Below, piece after piece: positions 10,202 to 22,930 of a stretch of 64,000 nt of DNA. The DNA is from Ascidia mentula. Taxonomy: Eukaryota > Chordata > Ascidiacea > Phlebobranchia > Ascidiidae. Below the pieces are notes generated by a model. The model was not told where the DNA came from, made no database searches, and was given only the letters and a program-made list of their open reading frames with translations. The stretch is from positions 21,726,266-21,790,265 of the forward strand of contig OX387197.1 in NCBI GenBank assembly GCA_947561715.1, written 5' to 3'. The position numbers and the translations under genes were made by a program. Positions within the stretch are counted from its first letter, which is position 1, and each line of letters starts with the position of its first letter.

Positions 10202-10983
10202 TGTAACGTAATTTTACGTTACATAACAATGTGCATTTATGGAAGTAGGTTGCATAGCCAGTATGTCATTGTTCGGAATTTCTCATCATTGGGTTGGGTA
10301 AAGTCATAACTAGGGTTGTCTTGCCAGGCGTGTTCATTTCAAACTGTAGCGTTAGCAACGGTTGTGTATTCACGTGATTTGTGTCCTATGTGTCCTTTCC
10401 AACTGTTTCTCAACTGTTTTGGTGTCATATTAATGTTAAGACATGTGTAGTTTTAAAGCAACTGTTGCGTTGTCAAGTGATTTGATTGGCCAGTTTGAAG
10501 TGTTTGGTGTGGTAGCAAAGAGACGTAAGGCGCTTAGAGACGCTAGACGTTTTTCTTGTGTGACTGTCCTGTATCGTCTTTCAAACGAACTGTCTTTGTT
10601 AAACTGTCTGCTGACCGTTGGTCTTTTGTATTCTCGCTTCATATAATGAGTGTGCGTGGTTTGCAGTGTGAGTGAGTTAGTGGTTACTATTTTGTGATTG
10701 GCTTTTGTTCAATTCTGTCTGGACGTTTGGGCGTAAATTCACTCAGTTTGGCGTTGGTATAATTGCGCATGTTAATTTCGTATCCAAAATTGTTCGTGGT
10801 AAATAAATATTGGTGTAGTGTTTGCATCGAGAGTTAAGTACAGTCAGGTTAGGAAAACACAACAATTAGAACTCACGTGCGATCTAATGTCAAATGCGCT
10901 AATCAGATAGGATTCCCATCGATCATAAATAATATTGTTAAGACCAAATTCGAGACTCATATTTGACATAATAGGTTGCAACA
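10202..10983 (+). repeat. 5' LTR of the Ty3/gypsy-type element
   Basis: A 782-bp direct repeat paired with 20026-20807, with TG...CA ends. Just inside its 3' end is the stretch TTCGAATTGGTGCCCACG. Its TGG-starting part is in the place of a tRNA primer-binding site; I could not assign the tRNA. Confidence 0.9.
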
Positions 10984-11067
10984 TTCGAATTGGTGCCCAC
11001 GAGCGTGTCTTTTGCGTTTTTGCAGAAGTTTTGTTGTGTTTGGTGAGTTGGAAATTGTTTTTCAACT

Positions 11068-12934
11068 TTGGAAGGTTTCACACAGGTTGGTTTTGTTGTG
11101 TTTTTTACTGTTTTAGAGTATTTTGTTATAAAAATGGAGAAATTGGCTTCCGTTTTTTCTTCTAATAAGTCTGCAACATCCAATGCCGACGCGGGTGATT
11201 CATTGGTTGAACAGAAAGGTAGGGCGCAAAATTATGTTTCAGAAATAGAGCGTTTGAATGATGAATTGGCGTCGTTAAAAAAGTTTCAAAACGATCATAT
11301 GCACGCTTTGGAACAGTCTCGTTTGTTGGCTAGGGATATGGAGGAACAGTTGCGCTTAGATAGTAGGGCGCAAAAGGCTACTGAAAACGCTAAGAATGCC
11401 GAATTAAAAGCTTTGCAAAAATTATTGAAGAATAATAGTGAGGTGCGTACTTCGACATTGGTTGCTCTTGGCACAAGGCCCGTTGGTAATGTTCCCGAGG
11501 TTAATGATATTTCGTCAACTGAAGTTCCGAATTCTCACCCTGGAACTTCGGCTCCGCCTTATGAGGCCCCTTCCCCACCTTATGAATCGCATTTATATCC
11601 TGATTTGTCAACAGTTTCGCATGAACAAACGACCGCGCCAGATGTGAAACCGGTTTTAATGACAGGCGATGAGACCGAGATTTTGACGCCACCTGAGTCG
11701 GCGCATTTTTCTGGCGGGCTAATGAATCCTGGCCAGCCGTCGGGTTTTCGCTTGACTACACCGGTGTTGCGGAAAGGAAAACAGGGACCGTCACAGACGT
11801 TAAGGATAGATAATTCAACAAAGAAGCGTGTTGACTTGGCACAGTTAATACGTGCAACTCCTGGGAAAGAGCGGACGTGGCTTGAATTCAATGTTCGCGC
11901 ATTGCGTCAGATGGGTTTAACGACAGAAAATTTGTTGACAACTTTAATGGCGACGGCGGAAGTGCATTCGTCTTTGCAGAGTTATCTTCATGCGTTACTT
12001 GTAAATGTGAATATGTCTCCTGATGAAAAGTTAGTTACTTTACAGTCGCATGTTGAGGCTACTTTTCGAAAGTCTCATTTGTCGTTGATTCAGCAGTTGC
12101 GTTCTATGTTGGAGAACATCAGGTTTGATAGTACTGTAATTTCTCCTGTGCAGGGGATAACGAATGCCTTCGCACAAGAAGGAATCTTGTTGGATAATTT
12201 GAAATCAGATAGTCCATATCTACGTTTGATTGAGGAGATTTTGTTGCGTAAATTACCAACGAGTGTGGCAATGCAGATCGAAGGTATGTTATGGCCGGAT
12301 ATTCAAAAGGTATTGCATAAAATGTTCACTCTTGCTTCGGCACGTGCGAGTGGTTCTGACCCTGCACGTAAGGTTATGGTGGCTCAATTTGATGAGGGTA
12401 AGTCTTCAATGGTTAATAATTCTGTTCAATTGAAGGATTTGTCTGATAAAGTGTCGGAATTGCATGGTCTTGTTTTGCAAAAAACGTCTGATCGTGGTCA
12501 ATTACAAAAGTGTGCAGACTCGAGGGGCCAGGTTCCCACATCGTCGATGCCTAACAATAACACTCAATCTTGTGCAAAATGTTTTTTTTTGTCAAAGGGA
12601 AGGTCATTTTGCTACGTCTTGTGATCTCAAGCGTCTCATCCAGGAAAATGGTTGGCATCTGTATTCCGATTCGGGGGAGGAGATTCATTCTATAATGCCT
12701 CGTCGTGGTGGCGGCGGCGGCAGCCGTGTCAGAGGCGCTACAACGAATGGCCGAGGTGGACAATTCAATCGCTACGCGAGACAAGAGCGATCGGTTTCAA
12801 ATTACAATTTCGGACAGCGTCCTTACCGCTTTACGGGACCGGTTAGTGGAGCCTATCGTGGAAATGGTCAGGTGAATCGTTTTAGTCGGCCTTACAATAA
12901 CTTCTCTTCTAATGGACCTTATCAAAAAAACTAG
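11068..12934 (+). mobile_element. gag part of the LTR element (fossil)
   Basis: The region begins with a coiled-coil segment, then a Pro-rich linker (PPYEAPSPPYE) and a conserved helical block, as in gag polyproteins. It ends in a Cys-containing, Gly/Arg-rich nucleic-acid-binding tail (RGGGGGSRVRG). Assignment rests on position between LTR and protease and on composition. No intactness claim is made. Confidence 0.7.
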
Positions 12935-12936
12935 AC

Positions 12937-15900
12937 TTGGGCGAGGCAAATTTGCCATTGTCTCGCCCTGACTTGCCCAATTTTGATAATTCACAACCTT
13001 TTCCTGTGTTAGCTTTGACCACTGCGAGTCAACATTTGTTTGTAACCGATAGTGTAACACGACAACCATTTTTGTTAGACACTGGTGCTGCGGCTAATGT
13101 AATTCATCCGTCAGTTTTACCAAAATCAGTTTCTATAGTTCCTTCCAAAACACGTTTTTCGACACTAGATGGAACTACCAGTCCACTTCCTTCACAGGGT
13201 GTTGTTTCTATGCCTATTTCTATTTCTGATTCTATCTTTAACCTTCAGTTTGAGATTTTAGAACAAACTCCATACAACATCATTGGTTTACCTGACTTAA
13301 TGAGACATGATTTGCTTGACAAAGGCAATTTGGAGGTTCGTGGGTCTTTCAGTGAAGCTACTAAGGTATTGACTGCTTTGCGTTGTGAAACTTCTGATAA
13401 TGTTGAGACGGTTGATGATTTGTCGTATGAGCAGGCTGCTCGCATTGCATTAAATAGTCTTCCCAAACCAACCGCTGATATTCCTGCGTGTACTTTGATT
13501 TCCAAAGAAAAATTTATTGATTTATTTCGAAAATATCCCCACATATCTGATTTAAAGTATAATCTTCAACAGCCACCTAATTTGCCTTATCAATTGACTA
13601 TTCAACTAAAACCTGGTAACCATAAGCCAGTTACGGGTCCTATTTACAATACTGGTCCAGATCAAATGGCAGTTTTACAGAAATGGATCGATGAGTTTTT
13701 AAAGTTAGGAATCTTGGAACGGAATTCAACTCTTTGGCGCCATCCCGTGTTCTTGGTAAAGAAGAAGCCTACTGGGTATCGCGTCGTTGTCGATTTCAGG
13801 ATTCTTAATGCTCATCTTCTTCAGGATGATTATAGTCTTCCTCGTGTTGACTCTGTTTCAAAGTATATACGTGATAAACGATATTTTTCAGTTTTGGACT
13901 CAACCAAGGCGTATCACCACATGGCAGTTGATGAGGATGCAAAACAGTATCTTGGTTTGGCGACTGAATTCGGGACGTTGACGTGGAATAAAGCTCCCAT
14001 GGGAATTCGCTCGGCTCCTGGTGTGTATCAGGCGAACATGGATGTCTTGATGAAAGAGATTCTTACACGATACAACGCATGGAGGGAGTCTCGAGGTTTG
14101 CGTAGTGTTGTAGAAGCTGTGAAATCTTACATCGATGATGCATTAATAGCCACTGAGACGGAGATTGAGCATTTGGCACTTGTAGACATTTTGCTTGCTG
14201 TCTTTACTCACTATAATTTGACATTGAACCCAGATAAATGCGTTTTTGGACAAGATAGAGTTTGCTTTTTAGGTCATGTTGTTTCAAACGAGGGTGTTAA
14301 ACCCTTGTCGTCTCGTTTGCAAGGTTTAGTTGATGTTCCTTTACCACGAACTGTGAATGATTTGAGAAAATGGTTGGGTATAGTTCGGTATAAAAAAAAA
14401 ACATGTGGCACATTTGGCTGCTTCAACCATTCCTTTAGATCAAATTGGTAAGACTGTTCCAGCTAATCAGTCTTCAAAGGTGCTGATTGAATGGACTGGT
14501 TCGAGTCTTCAGGCGTTTATTGACACCAGAGCGGCCATGATGGGTGCAGTCACTCTTCGTTCATATGATCCGTCACGAATGCTGCATATTGCAACCGATG
14601 CGTCAGACAGAGCGGCAGGTGCTGTACTTTTTCAATTTACTGATGATAATGCTATGGGCCCCCTTGGATACTTCAGTCAGGCCTTTAATAAGTCTCAACG
14701 ATGCTATTCGACCTTTGTACGAGAACTTTTGGCATTGCGTTTGGGTCTTCAGCATTTTCGCTTAAACCTTGAGAGTAATCATTTCACCGTACATACAGAT
14801 CATGCGCCTTTGGTAAAAGCTATACAGGGTGGTAATTCGCCTCTTAAAGGCTTGTCTGGTCGTCAGAGGGATTGGCTTGGTCAAATTATGGAATTTGATT
14901 TTACTGTAAAGCACGTAAAGGGTTGTGACAATGTGGTTGCAGACTATTTCAGTCGTGAGGGTTGTGACACGTCTTTTAAAGATTCAAAAACATTTTTGTA
15001 TTTTGCTCGAACGAAATTTCCTTCTGCTTTGTCACTTGAGCGTTTGTATGAGCTACAGAAAGGGTCCTTTTGTGATTGCACTGATGACACGTGTTCCGGG
15101 CGTCATATAAAGCCATCTCAGATTACCAAATTTCCCAACGGTTCACTAATAATGAGTGATGCTCCTGGCACGCTAGATCTTGTTCTTTTGCCTAACGAGG
15201 ATTCGCAAAGATTTGTTTTCAATACTTATCACGATTATACACACCACAGTCCTCGTGTAACTTGGAATGCCCTTCGTTACATTTATTTTGGGCCACATTT
15301 TCGTAAAAATATTGTACGTTGGTCAACTGATTGTCCAGTGTGTATTCGCAATCGACCAAAACGTCTAGAAAGAGTTTCTTTACAACCATTTGAGTATCCA
15401 AGTGGACGGCTTCGCACTGTACATATGGATGTTTTTGCGCTACCCCCTTCTACCACTAATCCCAGCTATCACAAACTTTTAACTATGATTGACAGGGAAA
15501 CTACCTATGTTGTGATTGCTCCATTGTTGCATGAGACTGCGACTCACACCATTGATGCCTTTCGCAAATATTGGATTGCTTATTTTTCTTCTCCTGAGGT
15601 TTTAGTAACTGATAATGGTCCAAATTTTCGGTCTGAGGAATTTCACTCTTTCTGTGCTACTCATAACATCGATCACCGTTATTCGACCCCATATAATCCA
15701 AGATGTCAAGGTAAAATCGAGAGATTTCATCGTTCCTTGCGTGATTTAGTTTCATCTCAACCAGCTCCTGGGGAGTGGTTACAAAATTTGTCATGGTTAC
15801 AGTTGGCATTAAATTCCATGTGGCGTGAACACATGAACACTTCTCCATTCAATGCTTTGATGGGCATAACTCCTCGTACACCTGTTCATGTCACTACGCC

Positions 15901-16189
15901 TCTTGTGTCTGGTTTTGCTCCTGAAAATGTTGTGACAGAGCCTGGCATTGTTCATAGTCGTTTACCTGATTCTCGCAGAAAGATAAATACTAGCCCTTCC
16001 AAATGGGACGAGGCCACACATGTTTACTTACCTGTGCGCACACACAGAAACAAGATATCTCCCTATCGCGATGGTCCTTTTCCAATTGTTCGTTTGACTC
16101 GTTCTAGTGTGACTGTTGATTTGTCTGATAATGAGTTACGCACACAGCCTCGAGATCAGGCATATCCGGTGAAGATCTGTGCTGATTAA
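12937..16189 (+). mobile_element. pol part of the LTR element (fossil)
   Basis: In order: an aspartic protease motif (LLDTGAAANVI), reverse transcriptase with the YIDDALI core, RNase H (ATDASDRAAGAVL), an integrase HHCC zinc-binding region (ending DCPVCIRNR), and an integrase core with TDNGPNF and the downstream KIERFHR glutamate. The RT-RNase H-integrase order places it in Ty3/gypsy rather than Ty1/copia. Confidence 0.9.
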
Positions 16190-17042
16190 TTTGAGTAGTT
16201 GTGATTCATGATTTCTAATGTCTTTGTTGTTACAGTGATTTTTGGATTGCTTTCGATTTTGATTTGAAAGAGGGGATGAAGTCAGAACAGTAGGTTTTGT
16301 TAGGGATATTATGATTGTAATTGAAAATTTGTATACTGGTGTCATTGCCGATTTGTACATAAAGTAGAAACATGTAGACATAGTTCCATTGTGAGTGCCG
16401 TCGTCGTCGTAGATCGAAAATGGTCCGACAGTAGGGACGACAGGTATACAGTGATGCGTCATGGATGTTTGATTCCTTATATGGCAGGATCATGCTTTCG
16501 GTTGACACTTCCCGTTAGATGATGAATTAATGAATAATTACGCCGCTTTGGATAAAAAGGGCGACGCCAGTCTCGGAGGATGGCGGATTATTGAAAATGG
16601 CCTCCTCATACGTGATAATAATTGGCAACAAAAAATTCGAGGAGAGTCATGCGGCCGTTAACTTATGAATACCTGCAGACAGGAAGTCTGGCAGAAGAAA
16701 TCGCGCGTCAAGGCATATAATGTCTTTCCTGGCCAGGCTTGTAACGTGAATGTTCTGAAATGTTTTGTAATGCGCATGTTCTGTTCAGTCTGTCATATTT
16801 TATGTAAATGTTCAGTTTTTGTTTGTAAAAAACATAAATATTGCTAATGGTTTTCCTTGCAGGACAATAACTGTTTATTTTGCAGATAGACTGATCACCT
16901 GTTTGTAATTAAACGTAAGATCTGCTGTCAAGAAAAGGATTGTGCACATCCTCTGCCTAGGAAACCTTGGCATCATACAAAAATATATAAAAAAAATACC
17001 CAAACGGCACTATAAAAACAAATAAATAAAAAAAAAAAAAAA
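16190..17042 (+). other. Noncoding gap between pol and env-like region of the LTR element
   Basis: About 0.85 kb without a supported frame, AT-rich and ending in a poly-A run. In errantivirus-like elements such gaps hold splice sites for a subgenomic env message. That is family knowledge, not shown here. Confidence 0.4.
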
Positions 17043-17672
17043 ATGACTGTGACTAATGTCATTGTTTTAATTGTAATTCTCTTTTGTCACTTTGATGCTA
17101 TGGGAAGTTTGCTAGTCACGAGTTCTAATAGATCTCGTTCTGAAAATGATACTAATTTAATGTTGTTATGCTCCCCTTGCACTGTAACTTGTGGTAATGG
17201 CACACGCCTATGTAAAAACGGATTAAATTTGCCATGTGTGCTGGCTGAATGCAACACTTTCTGTCCACAATGTTCATCAGCTCCTGGTTCATTGGGCACA
17301 GCACGTGTTCGTGTAATCGGACACCGTCAATTGGCCTGTCCTGTTTGTTTACCAACATGGACTCATTGGAGTGAATGGTCCATTTGTTATCCTATTGGCA
17401 AACAATTGAGAACTCGTTCTTTTTTTATTGCGAATGGTGCACGCTTATTCCCTGTAAATGGTTCAAGACAAGACATAAGAAATTGCACCTTGACTAATCT
17501 AAATGGGATAGGAAATGTCATAAATCACATTAAAGATTCTGCACATCCGCATTCTCTAACAATAATTGCAATGTCATTATTTGTCACTGTCGTGTTAATA
17601 GTTGTCATTTGCATATGTTGCATTAGGGTGTATAGAAGGAGGCGTGATGCTATTCGCGTTCCACGGATTTAA
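17043..17672 (+). mobile_element. Accessory membrane-protein frame of the LTR element (fossil)
   Basis: A predicted 209-residue type I membrane protein. It has an N-terminal hydrophobic signal-like stretch, a Cys-rich ectodomain with a thrombospondin type-1-like WTHWSEWS motif, and a C-terminal transmembrane segment followed by a basic RRRRD tail. It precedes the env-like region. I know of no standard Ty3/gypsy gene of this type, and a captured host domain is possible. Confidence 0.55.
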
Positions 17673-17706
17673 ATTGTTTGAATGTTTGTTTTTGTAGGTT
17701 TTCGTC

Positions 17707-19997
17707 ATGTATTGGTTTTTCTTCATACCCCTAGGTGTCGTCCTTTCCCAAACTATCCACGTGAAAGACATTGCGGTTACCGATGCATCCAACTACAAAA
17801 CCCTACAGGAAAGCGGCAAAGTCCGTCCTGACTTTGGCAATGAAGAAACATCGTTAGAACTTCATGAACTTCAATCCAATTTCAGCACCGATCCCCCACG
17901 TGAATTTTTTTCACCCATTTTTGGCAACTTCAAAGCCCATTCAAAAACATGGACTGAATTCCACTATCCGAAAGGAAAGTACTATGCTACTCCTGATGAC
18001 TACGCACAAGAATGTCTTTGTGACCGAACACGTCAAGTTTTCAAGTTTCGTTTGGGTGACAACCACCTTCGCATTTCATCTCTACATCGCACCTATCTCG
18101 TCGTCGACTCGGATCCTTATGAAGATAGATATGGCGACTTCCATGATCTACGTCCGTCTTATGCCTTGTTCACAATGTTCTTGTCAACGCTTTTCACGAG
18201 ATATGAACGAGTGAAAGCTGTTGTGAGTATTGATTATGACCGTTACATGTATTCTTCTCGGGCTTCTTTGTCCAAATGGTACCCAGCTGCAAATTATTAT
18301 GATCTTCACGAGACAACACGGTTTCGTGTAAATCAAAACTCAACTCCATGTTCCGACTATGGTTGTGTTGGAACCTTTTCTGTTTCGGTTCCAATTGGCA
18401 GTCCAAAGGTTCTTGACACTGATCCTCGTGCACAATCAGCACTCTTCAATTTTCCAACGAATGATAACATACAAGGTTATCTGAATGAACACATCATACG
18501 TTCACCAGGATGTTTTTTGTACGGTCTTTTTGGAAAGCGAGGTTTTTGGGCTCCTTTCAATGCCACCGATCCTACAAGCATCTCCGCTTTGCGCATGAAT
18601 GTACACATTTCTGTGTTCAATCCCAGATTATCACATTTTTCTAAGAAGGGATTGGTTGTAAAGTTACCTCCTTATGTGTATGCTGAAAAGTTTTCTCTGT
18701 ATTTTGCGGCTTTTCCTATGTCTTGGTTTCCAAATGATACTATTTTCGCGAATGAAAATGGTGATCCTGTTCACGACAGATCTTTGATGTATAGTAGAAC
18801 ATCGAATGCTTGTGGTCATGATGTAAATGTTCCTTCTCAATTTTGGCAATTTTATTCTTTATTTCCCCTTAATCTTGCTGACGATGAAGTCTGTCAAGCA
18901 AAAGCTTCGCGTGCTGTTTGTACTTCTGCAACTGGTTCTTTAGAGGTTGTTATGACACATGATGTACCACATGCACATTTTGATAATCTAAGTCATATTC
19001 CTATTGCTCCTGTAAAATTTATGCCTACTAAATTTCGATCTAAACGTTTTTCTTTATTGCTCTAATTGCTTGTTTGTTTTCAGAAGCTACGATACATTTT
19101 GAAATGAAAAAACTCAAGGACGAGTTCAAAACACGCTTGAACAAGCTGCAAATCGAGATTGATGCTAAATTAGCTCGAGTTGCTCAGCAGATGAAGGGTT
19201 TTGTGTCACTTCTCACCCAGAGCAATCTTGCTTTGGAAGACCTGAGAGATTCCAACGTGGCTCTGGCTCGCGACCTGCACCGTTTTCAGCACATGCAACT
19301 TCGTGAAAACCGTTTTTTGCTTCACGAAATTCAACGAAATCGAATGATGATTCTACGCAATCAAAAGAATGCCATAGAAGACACAAGAAGTACTCTGGCC
19401 TCATTGGTTGCCCAATCTCATGCTATACAAGCCTGTTTGCTATCCTTGAATACTTTAAACAACATCAAGGCGGACAATTCGTCTCTTTTTTCGTTTGCAA
19501 TCACTCGCGGCAAGCTTCGTCTACGCAGACTTGCTTCGCTTGAACTTCATCAATTGGCGAACTCCACCAATTCCAGTTTCACTCAAGCCATCGACGGACT
19601 CAACAATCAATCACGTGTCCTACAACAAATTGATGACGACATTGCGGCGTTTCAAAACATCAGCATTGCAACAAACATCACCATGGCCCCACTCAGCTTC
19701 ACCGAGGATCTGTCATTGTTCAACTTTTCCGATACGGATTTTTTGGGCGATGTGGGTGCTGGCATCAATTCCTTGGAGGGAATTGCTATACATGGCTTGG
19801 ATGACGTCAGAGATGTGATTGACAATACGGTTGATGATGCAACAGGTATTTTGGGCAAGCCTTTGATGGTCTTGGCTGTCGCGGGAGGTTCTACGGCTGC
19901 AGTCGTTTTCATCATGCTGTGCAGTTGCTACGCCTGGAGGCGTTTTCGCTCCAACAAGGACCGAGCCACTTACAAAGGTGGTGTGCCACGACTATAA
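17707..19997 (+). mobile_element. env-like region of the LTR element (fossil)
   Basis: Begins with a signal-like hydrophobic N-terminus and a large N-glycosylation-site-bearing ectodomain. It ends in a coiled-coil-rich part with a transmembrane anchor (AVVFIMLCSCYAW) and a short basic tail, the general layout of a class I fusion glycoprotein. Assignment as env is by layout and position only; no recognised family signature was seen. It is recorded as a fossil part. Confidence 0.55.
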
Positions 19998-20010
19998 ACT
20001 GTCCCATTTC

Positions 20011-20807
20011 AAAAGGGGGAAATAATGTAACGTAATTTTACGTTACATAACAATGTGCATTTATGAAAGTAGATTGCATAGCCAGTATGTCATTGTTCGG
20101 AATTTCTCATCATTGGGTTGGGTAAAGTCATAAGTAGGGTTGTCTTGCCAGGCGTGTTCATTTCAAACTGTAGCGTTAGCAACGGTTGTGTATTCACGTG
20201 ATTTGTGTCCTATGTGTCCTTTCCAACTGTTTCTCAACTGTTTTGGTGTCATATTAATGTTAAGACATGTGTAGTTTTAAAGCAACTGTTGCGTTGTCAA
20301 GTGATTTGATTGGCCAGTTTGAAGTGTTTGGTGTGGTAGCAAAGAGACGTAAGGCGCTCAGAGACGCTAGACGTTTTTCTTGTGTGACTGTCCTGTATCG
20401 TCTTTCAAACGAACTGTCTTTGTTAAACTGTCTGCTGACCGTTGGTCTTTTGTATTCTCGCTTCATATAATGAGTGTGCGTGGTTTGCAGTGTGAGTGAG
20501 TTAGTGGTTACTATTTTGTGATTCGGTTTTGTTCAATTCTGTCTGGACGTTTGGGCGTAAATTCACTCAGTTTGGCGTTGGTATAATTGCGCATGTTAAT
20601 TTCGTATCCAAAATTGTTCGTGGTAAATAAATATTGGTGTAGTGTTTGCATCGAGAGTTAAGTAAAGTCAGGTTAGGAAAACACAACAATTAGAACTCAC
20701 GTGCGATCTAATGTCAAATGCGCTAATCAGATAGGATTCCCATCGATCATAAATAATATTGTTAAGACCAAATTCGAGACTCATATTTGACATAATAGGT
20801 TGCAACA
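20011..20807 (+). repeat. Polypurine tract and 3' LTR of the element
   Basis: The purine run AAAAGGGGGAAATAA at 20011-20025 directly precedes the 3' LTR (20026-20807), as expected for plus-strand priming. The 3' LTR equals the 5' LTR in length, 782 bp. Confidence 0.85.
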
Positions 20808-20999
20808 TAGGTTACTTGGTAAAACTTTAAGATGAATAATATAGACCACGCATGTAACTGCTCTGAAAATTATCAGCAAACATTTCGATTTCTTCTACAA
20901 TTGTTGTCAATACTTGACTAATGAACTCTAGTGCAGTTATTTGGGCTGTATTGTTTGTATTAACCCTGTAAAGACAGAGAATGGATGTTTGATTCACAG

Positions 21000-21437
21000 C
21001 CCCAGTTCTGCAAGGGCTGTTCGTTAGCGAATGCCTGAAAATGGAGGGTTTCTTGATATTCAACCACCCGAACAAGAAGGCGACTTACGACATTCTTAAA
21101 GGCTGGATTGCTCAGGTATATTTTTTATGACACACTTGCTACGTTTGCGGTATTGGTCCATATTTGTTTAAACCGTATTTTCCGTCGTCACAAAATATAC
21201 CAGAACAAAATGGATCCTAAAATACCAGCGCTCCGAATCAACCAATTCTTCTTGTAGCCTCCTTTCATTGTCAATCTATTGTCAAGCTGGTGCATATTAA
21301 ATAACACAGAGTCATGTCATTTTCAGGGCAAGATCAAGACTCGGGAAACTGTAACAAACGGATTTGACAATCTTCCCAAGGCTTTTGTTGAGTTGCTGAA
21401 GGGTTCTTCCTTCGGAAAAGTGATTGTGATGCTGTAA
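21000..21437 (+). pseudogene. PTGR1: Last two exons of PTGR1-like gene, unit B
   Basis: Block 21000-21115 (KMEGFLIFN, KGWIAQ) follows an ATTCACAG acceptor. Block 21327-21437 (GFDNLPKAF, GKVIVML) ends in TAA. They match 2314-2429 and 2672-2782 in unit A with intact splice sites. They are separated from their preceding exon (10087) by the LTR element. Confidence 0.65.
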
Positions 21438-22000
21438 AATGATAGAAAACAAACAATTTTAAAGCGATGTACATATATTAACATGAACTTAACATTGCCT
21501 TGTCTGATTTCGGCTGATGGCACAACAACCGGGCATGTGAGACATATACAGACGAAATATAAGAAGTATTCCTTGCATTGTATTGAGATTTTGTGCATTT
21601 GGGCCTCAATTGTTAACTAAAATTGTTGTTTGTTTGTCGTAACTAACAACTGTAACAAATTTTTTTGGGGGAAATATGTTGTTTGCTAAAATATGGTTCC
21701 ACGTACAAAATTGAAACACAATTTCTTACGATCGAGTGCCACAAACCGACAACACATAAATATGTGTATTTGGAATATATTGAAATAAAAAGTGCTTTGA
21801 AAAAAAATGCTGTAATACAACAGAAACATGGGTGGGAAGTATCTAGAGTTGACGAGTCCAAACAGAAAAGCCAGAGCTAAAATGTTGTTTATCATATTAA
21901 GTAGAAGTTTCGAACTCTGTAATTACTGGGTTCATCATCAGTACTATAACATTATAGTACAACAGAAACACTTACACAATAAAACCAACTGTAATCTAAT
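21438..22000. other. Intergenic spacer of unit B
   Basis: Counterpart of 2783-3370 in unit A, with small indels and several substitutions per 50 bases. No gene is supported. Confidence 0.5.
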
Positions 22001-22930
22001 CTAACTAGCTCGTGGATAAATTGTCTTTTGTACAGATACGGGCAACTGTTCGGGGTGTTGTGGGCTAAACCATTCCCTCATCAACTGACGATAAACCTTT
22101 CTTCCTTCATTACTAAAAATCGCAAAATATGCAATCACTAGATATTGTCTTTGGATATACACGAGTTATTACACTTTGAAACATACCTTTCCAGTATTTT
22201 CTTGGCCGCTTGTTCTCTTGTATGGATTCTGTCTGGGTATCCTTTGTCAGAGCGATGTCCGAAGACGTCTCTACACTTCCGAATGTCGCCTATTTCATTA
22301 GAAAGGCAAATGGCGATACACGCTGCCACTGGGATTGCGTCGAGCATCTCTTATTATTACGATCACCCCTGACAAGTCTCCTGGCTACTTCAAAAAGCAA
22401 CAGAGCGGCTATTTCGGTAAAACGAGGTGGCCCTTTAGTGCCGACAGACTCGCACATAAACTTTTTGAAGAAACGCGTAAACTTGGCGCTGTTTCTGTTT
22501 TTCGCCAAAGAGTCCATGAGGTAGTTCCAGGCTCGCGAACCCCACCAAGCGACAGCCTGGAAACAATCACGCCGTTTCCAGGCTGTCGCTTGGTGGGGTT
22601 CGCGAGCAGAGAGATGTCCGGCGTGTTTCTTCCAGGAGACAGCGAGAAATAAAAGTAGTTCCCCACTTTGAACTTGGACCTGTCGTTCACGATTCCAATG
22701 AGTGCGTAAAGAAAATCACGACCAGTGTGTGTATCTGAGAAAGTGTGGCGGCCAATCAGAGAAGGTACCTCGCAGATCACACCGCTCTGTACACTTTTGG
22801 AGTATCTTGTTACTCCACTTACCAGCAAAGTCCAGTTGTTGGGCAAGTTATGGTTGGGAACTGCGACACTGGGAAGACAGTTGCAGAAATCCGCGTTAAA
22901 CTTCTTGCACTCCTGGTACTGTTCGGCCAT
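22001..22930 (-). pseudogene. Diverged paralogue of the unknown two-exon gene (unit B)
   Basis: Minus-strand start at 22930 (MAEQYQECKKF). Exon 1 runs to 22187 with a GAAAG|GTATGT donor. Exon 2 is 22112-22001 (YRQLMREWFSP, ending IYPRAS). Unlike unit A, the central block is present (AKFTRFFKKFM, PPRFTEIAALLLFEVARR), but the frame is disturbed at both edges of that block, about two shifts. It is therefore probably a pseudogene. About 75 bp near the left edge (around 22535-22600) contain a short inverted duplication of the SLGGVRE-coding stretch, which may explain one shift. Confidence 0.65.

Larger units (their letters stand above)
10202..20807 (+). mobile_element. Young Ty3/gypsy-type LTR element with env-like region (fossil)
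   Basis: A 10.6-kb element bounded by two direct 782-bp repeats starting TGTAACG and ending CAACA. Internal order is gag, protease, reverse transcriptase, RNase H, integrase, then an env-like region, which is the Ty3/gypsy (Metaviridae) order. The two LTRs differ at about seven positions by eye (about 99% identical), so insertion was recent. The coding region has roughly two or three breaks or frame changes, so I regard it as broken or at least not demonstrably whole. I found no convincing target-site duplication. It sits inside unit B of the segmental duplication, between two parts of a PTGR1-like pseudogene, and is absent from unit A. Confidence 0.9.

Noticed and set aside
15657-15848. Minus-strand open frames inside the pol part of the LTR element
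   Set aside because: They are antisense shadows of the conserved integrase coding region.
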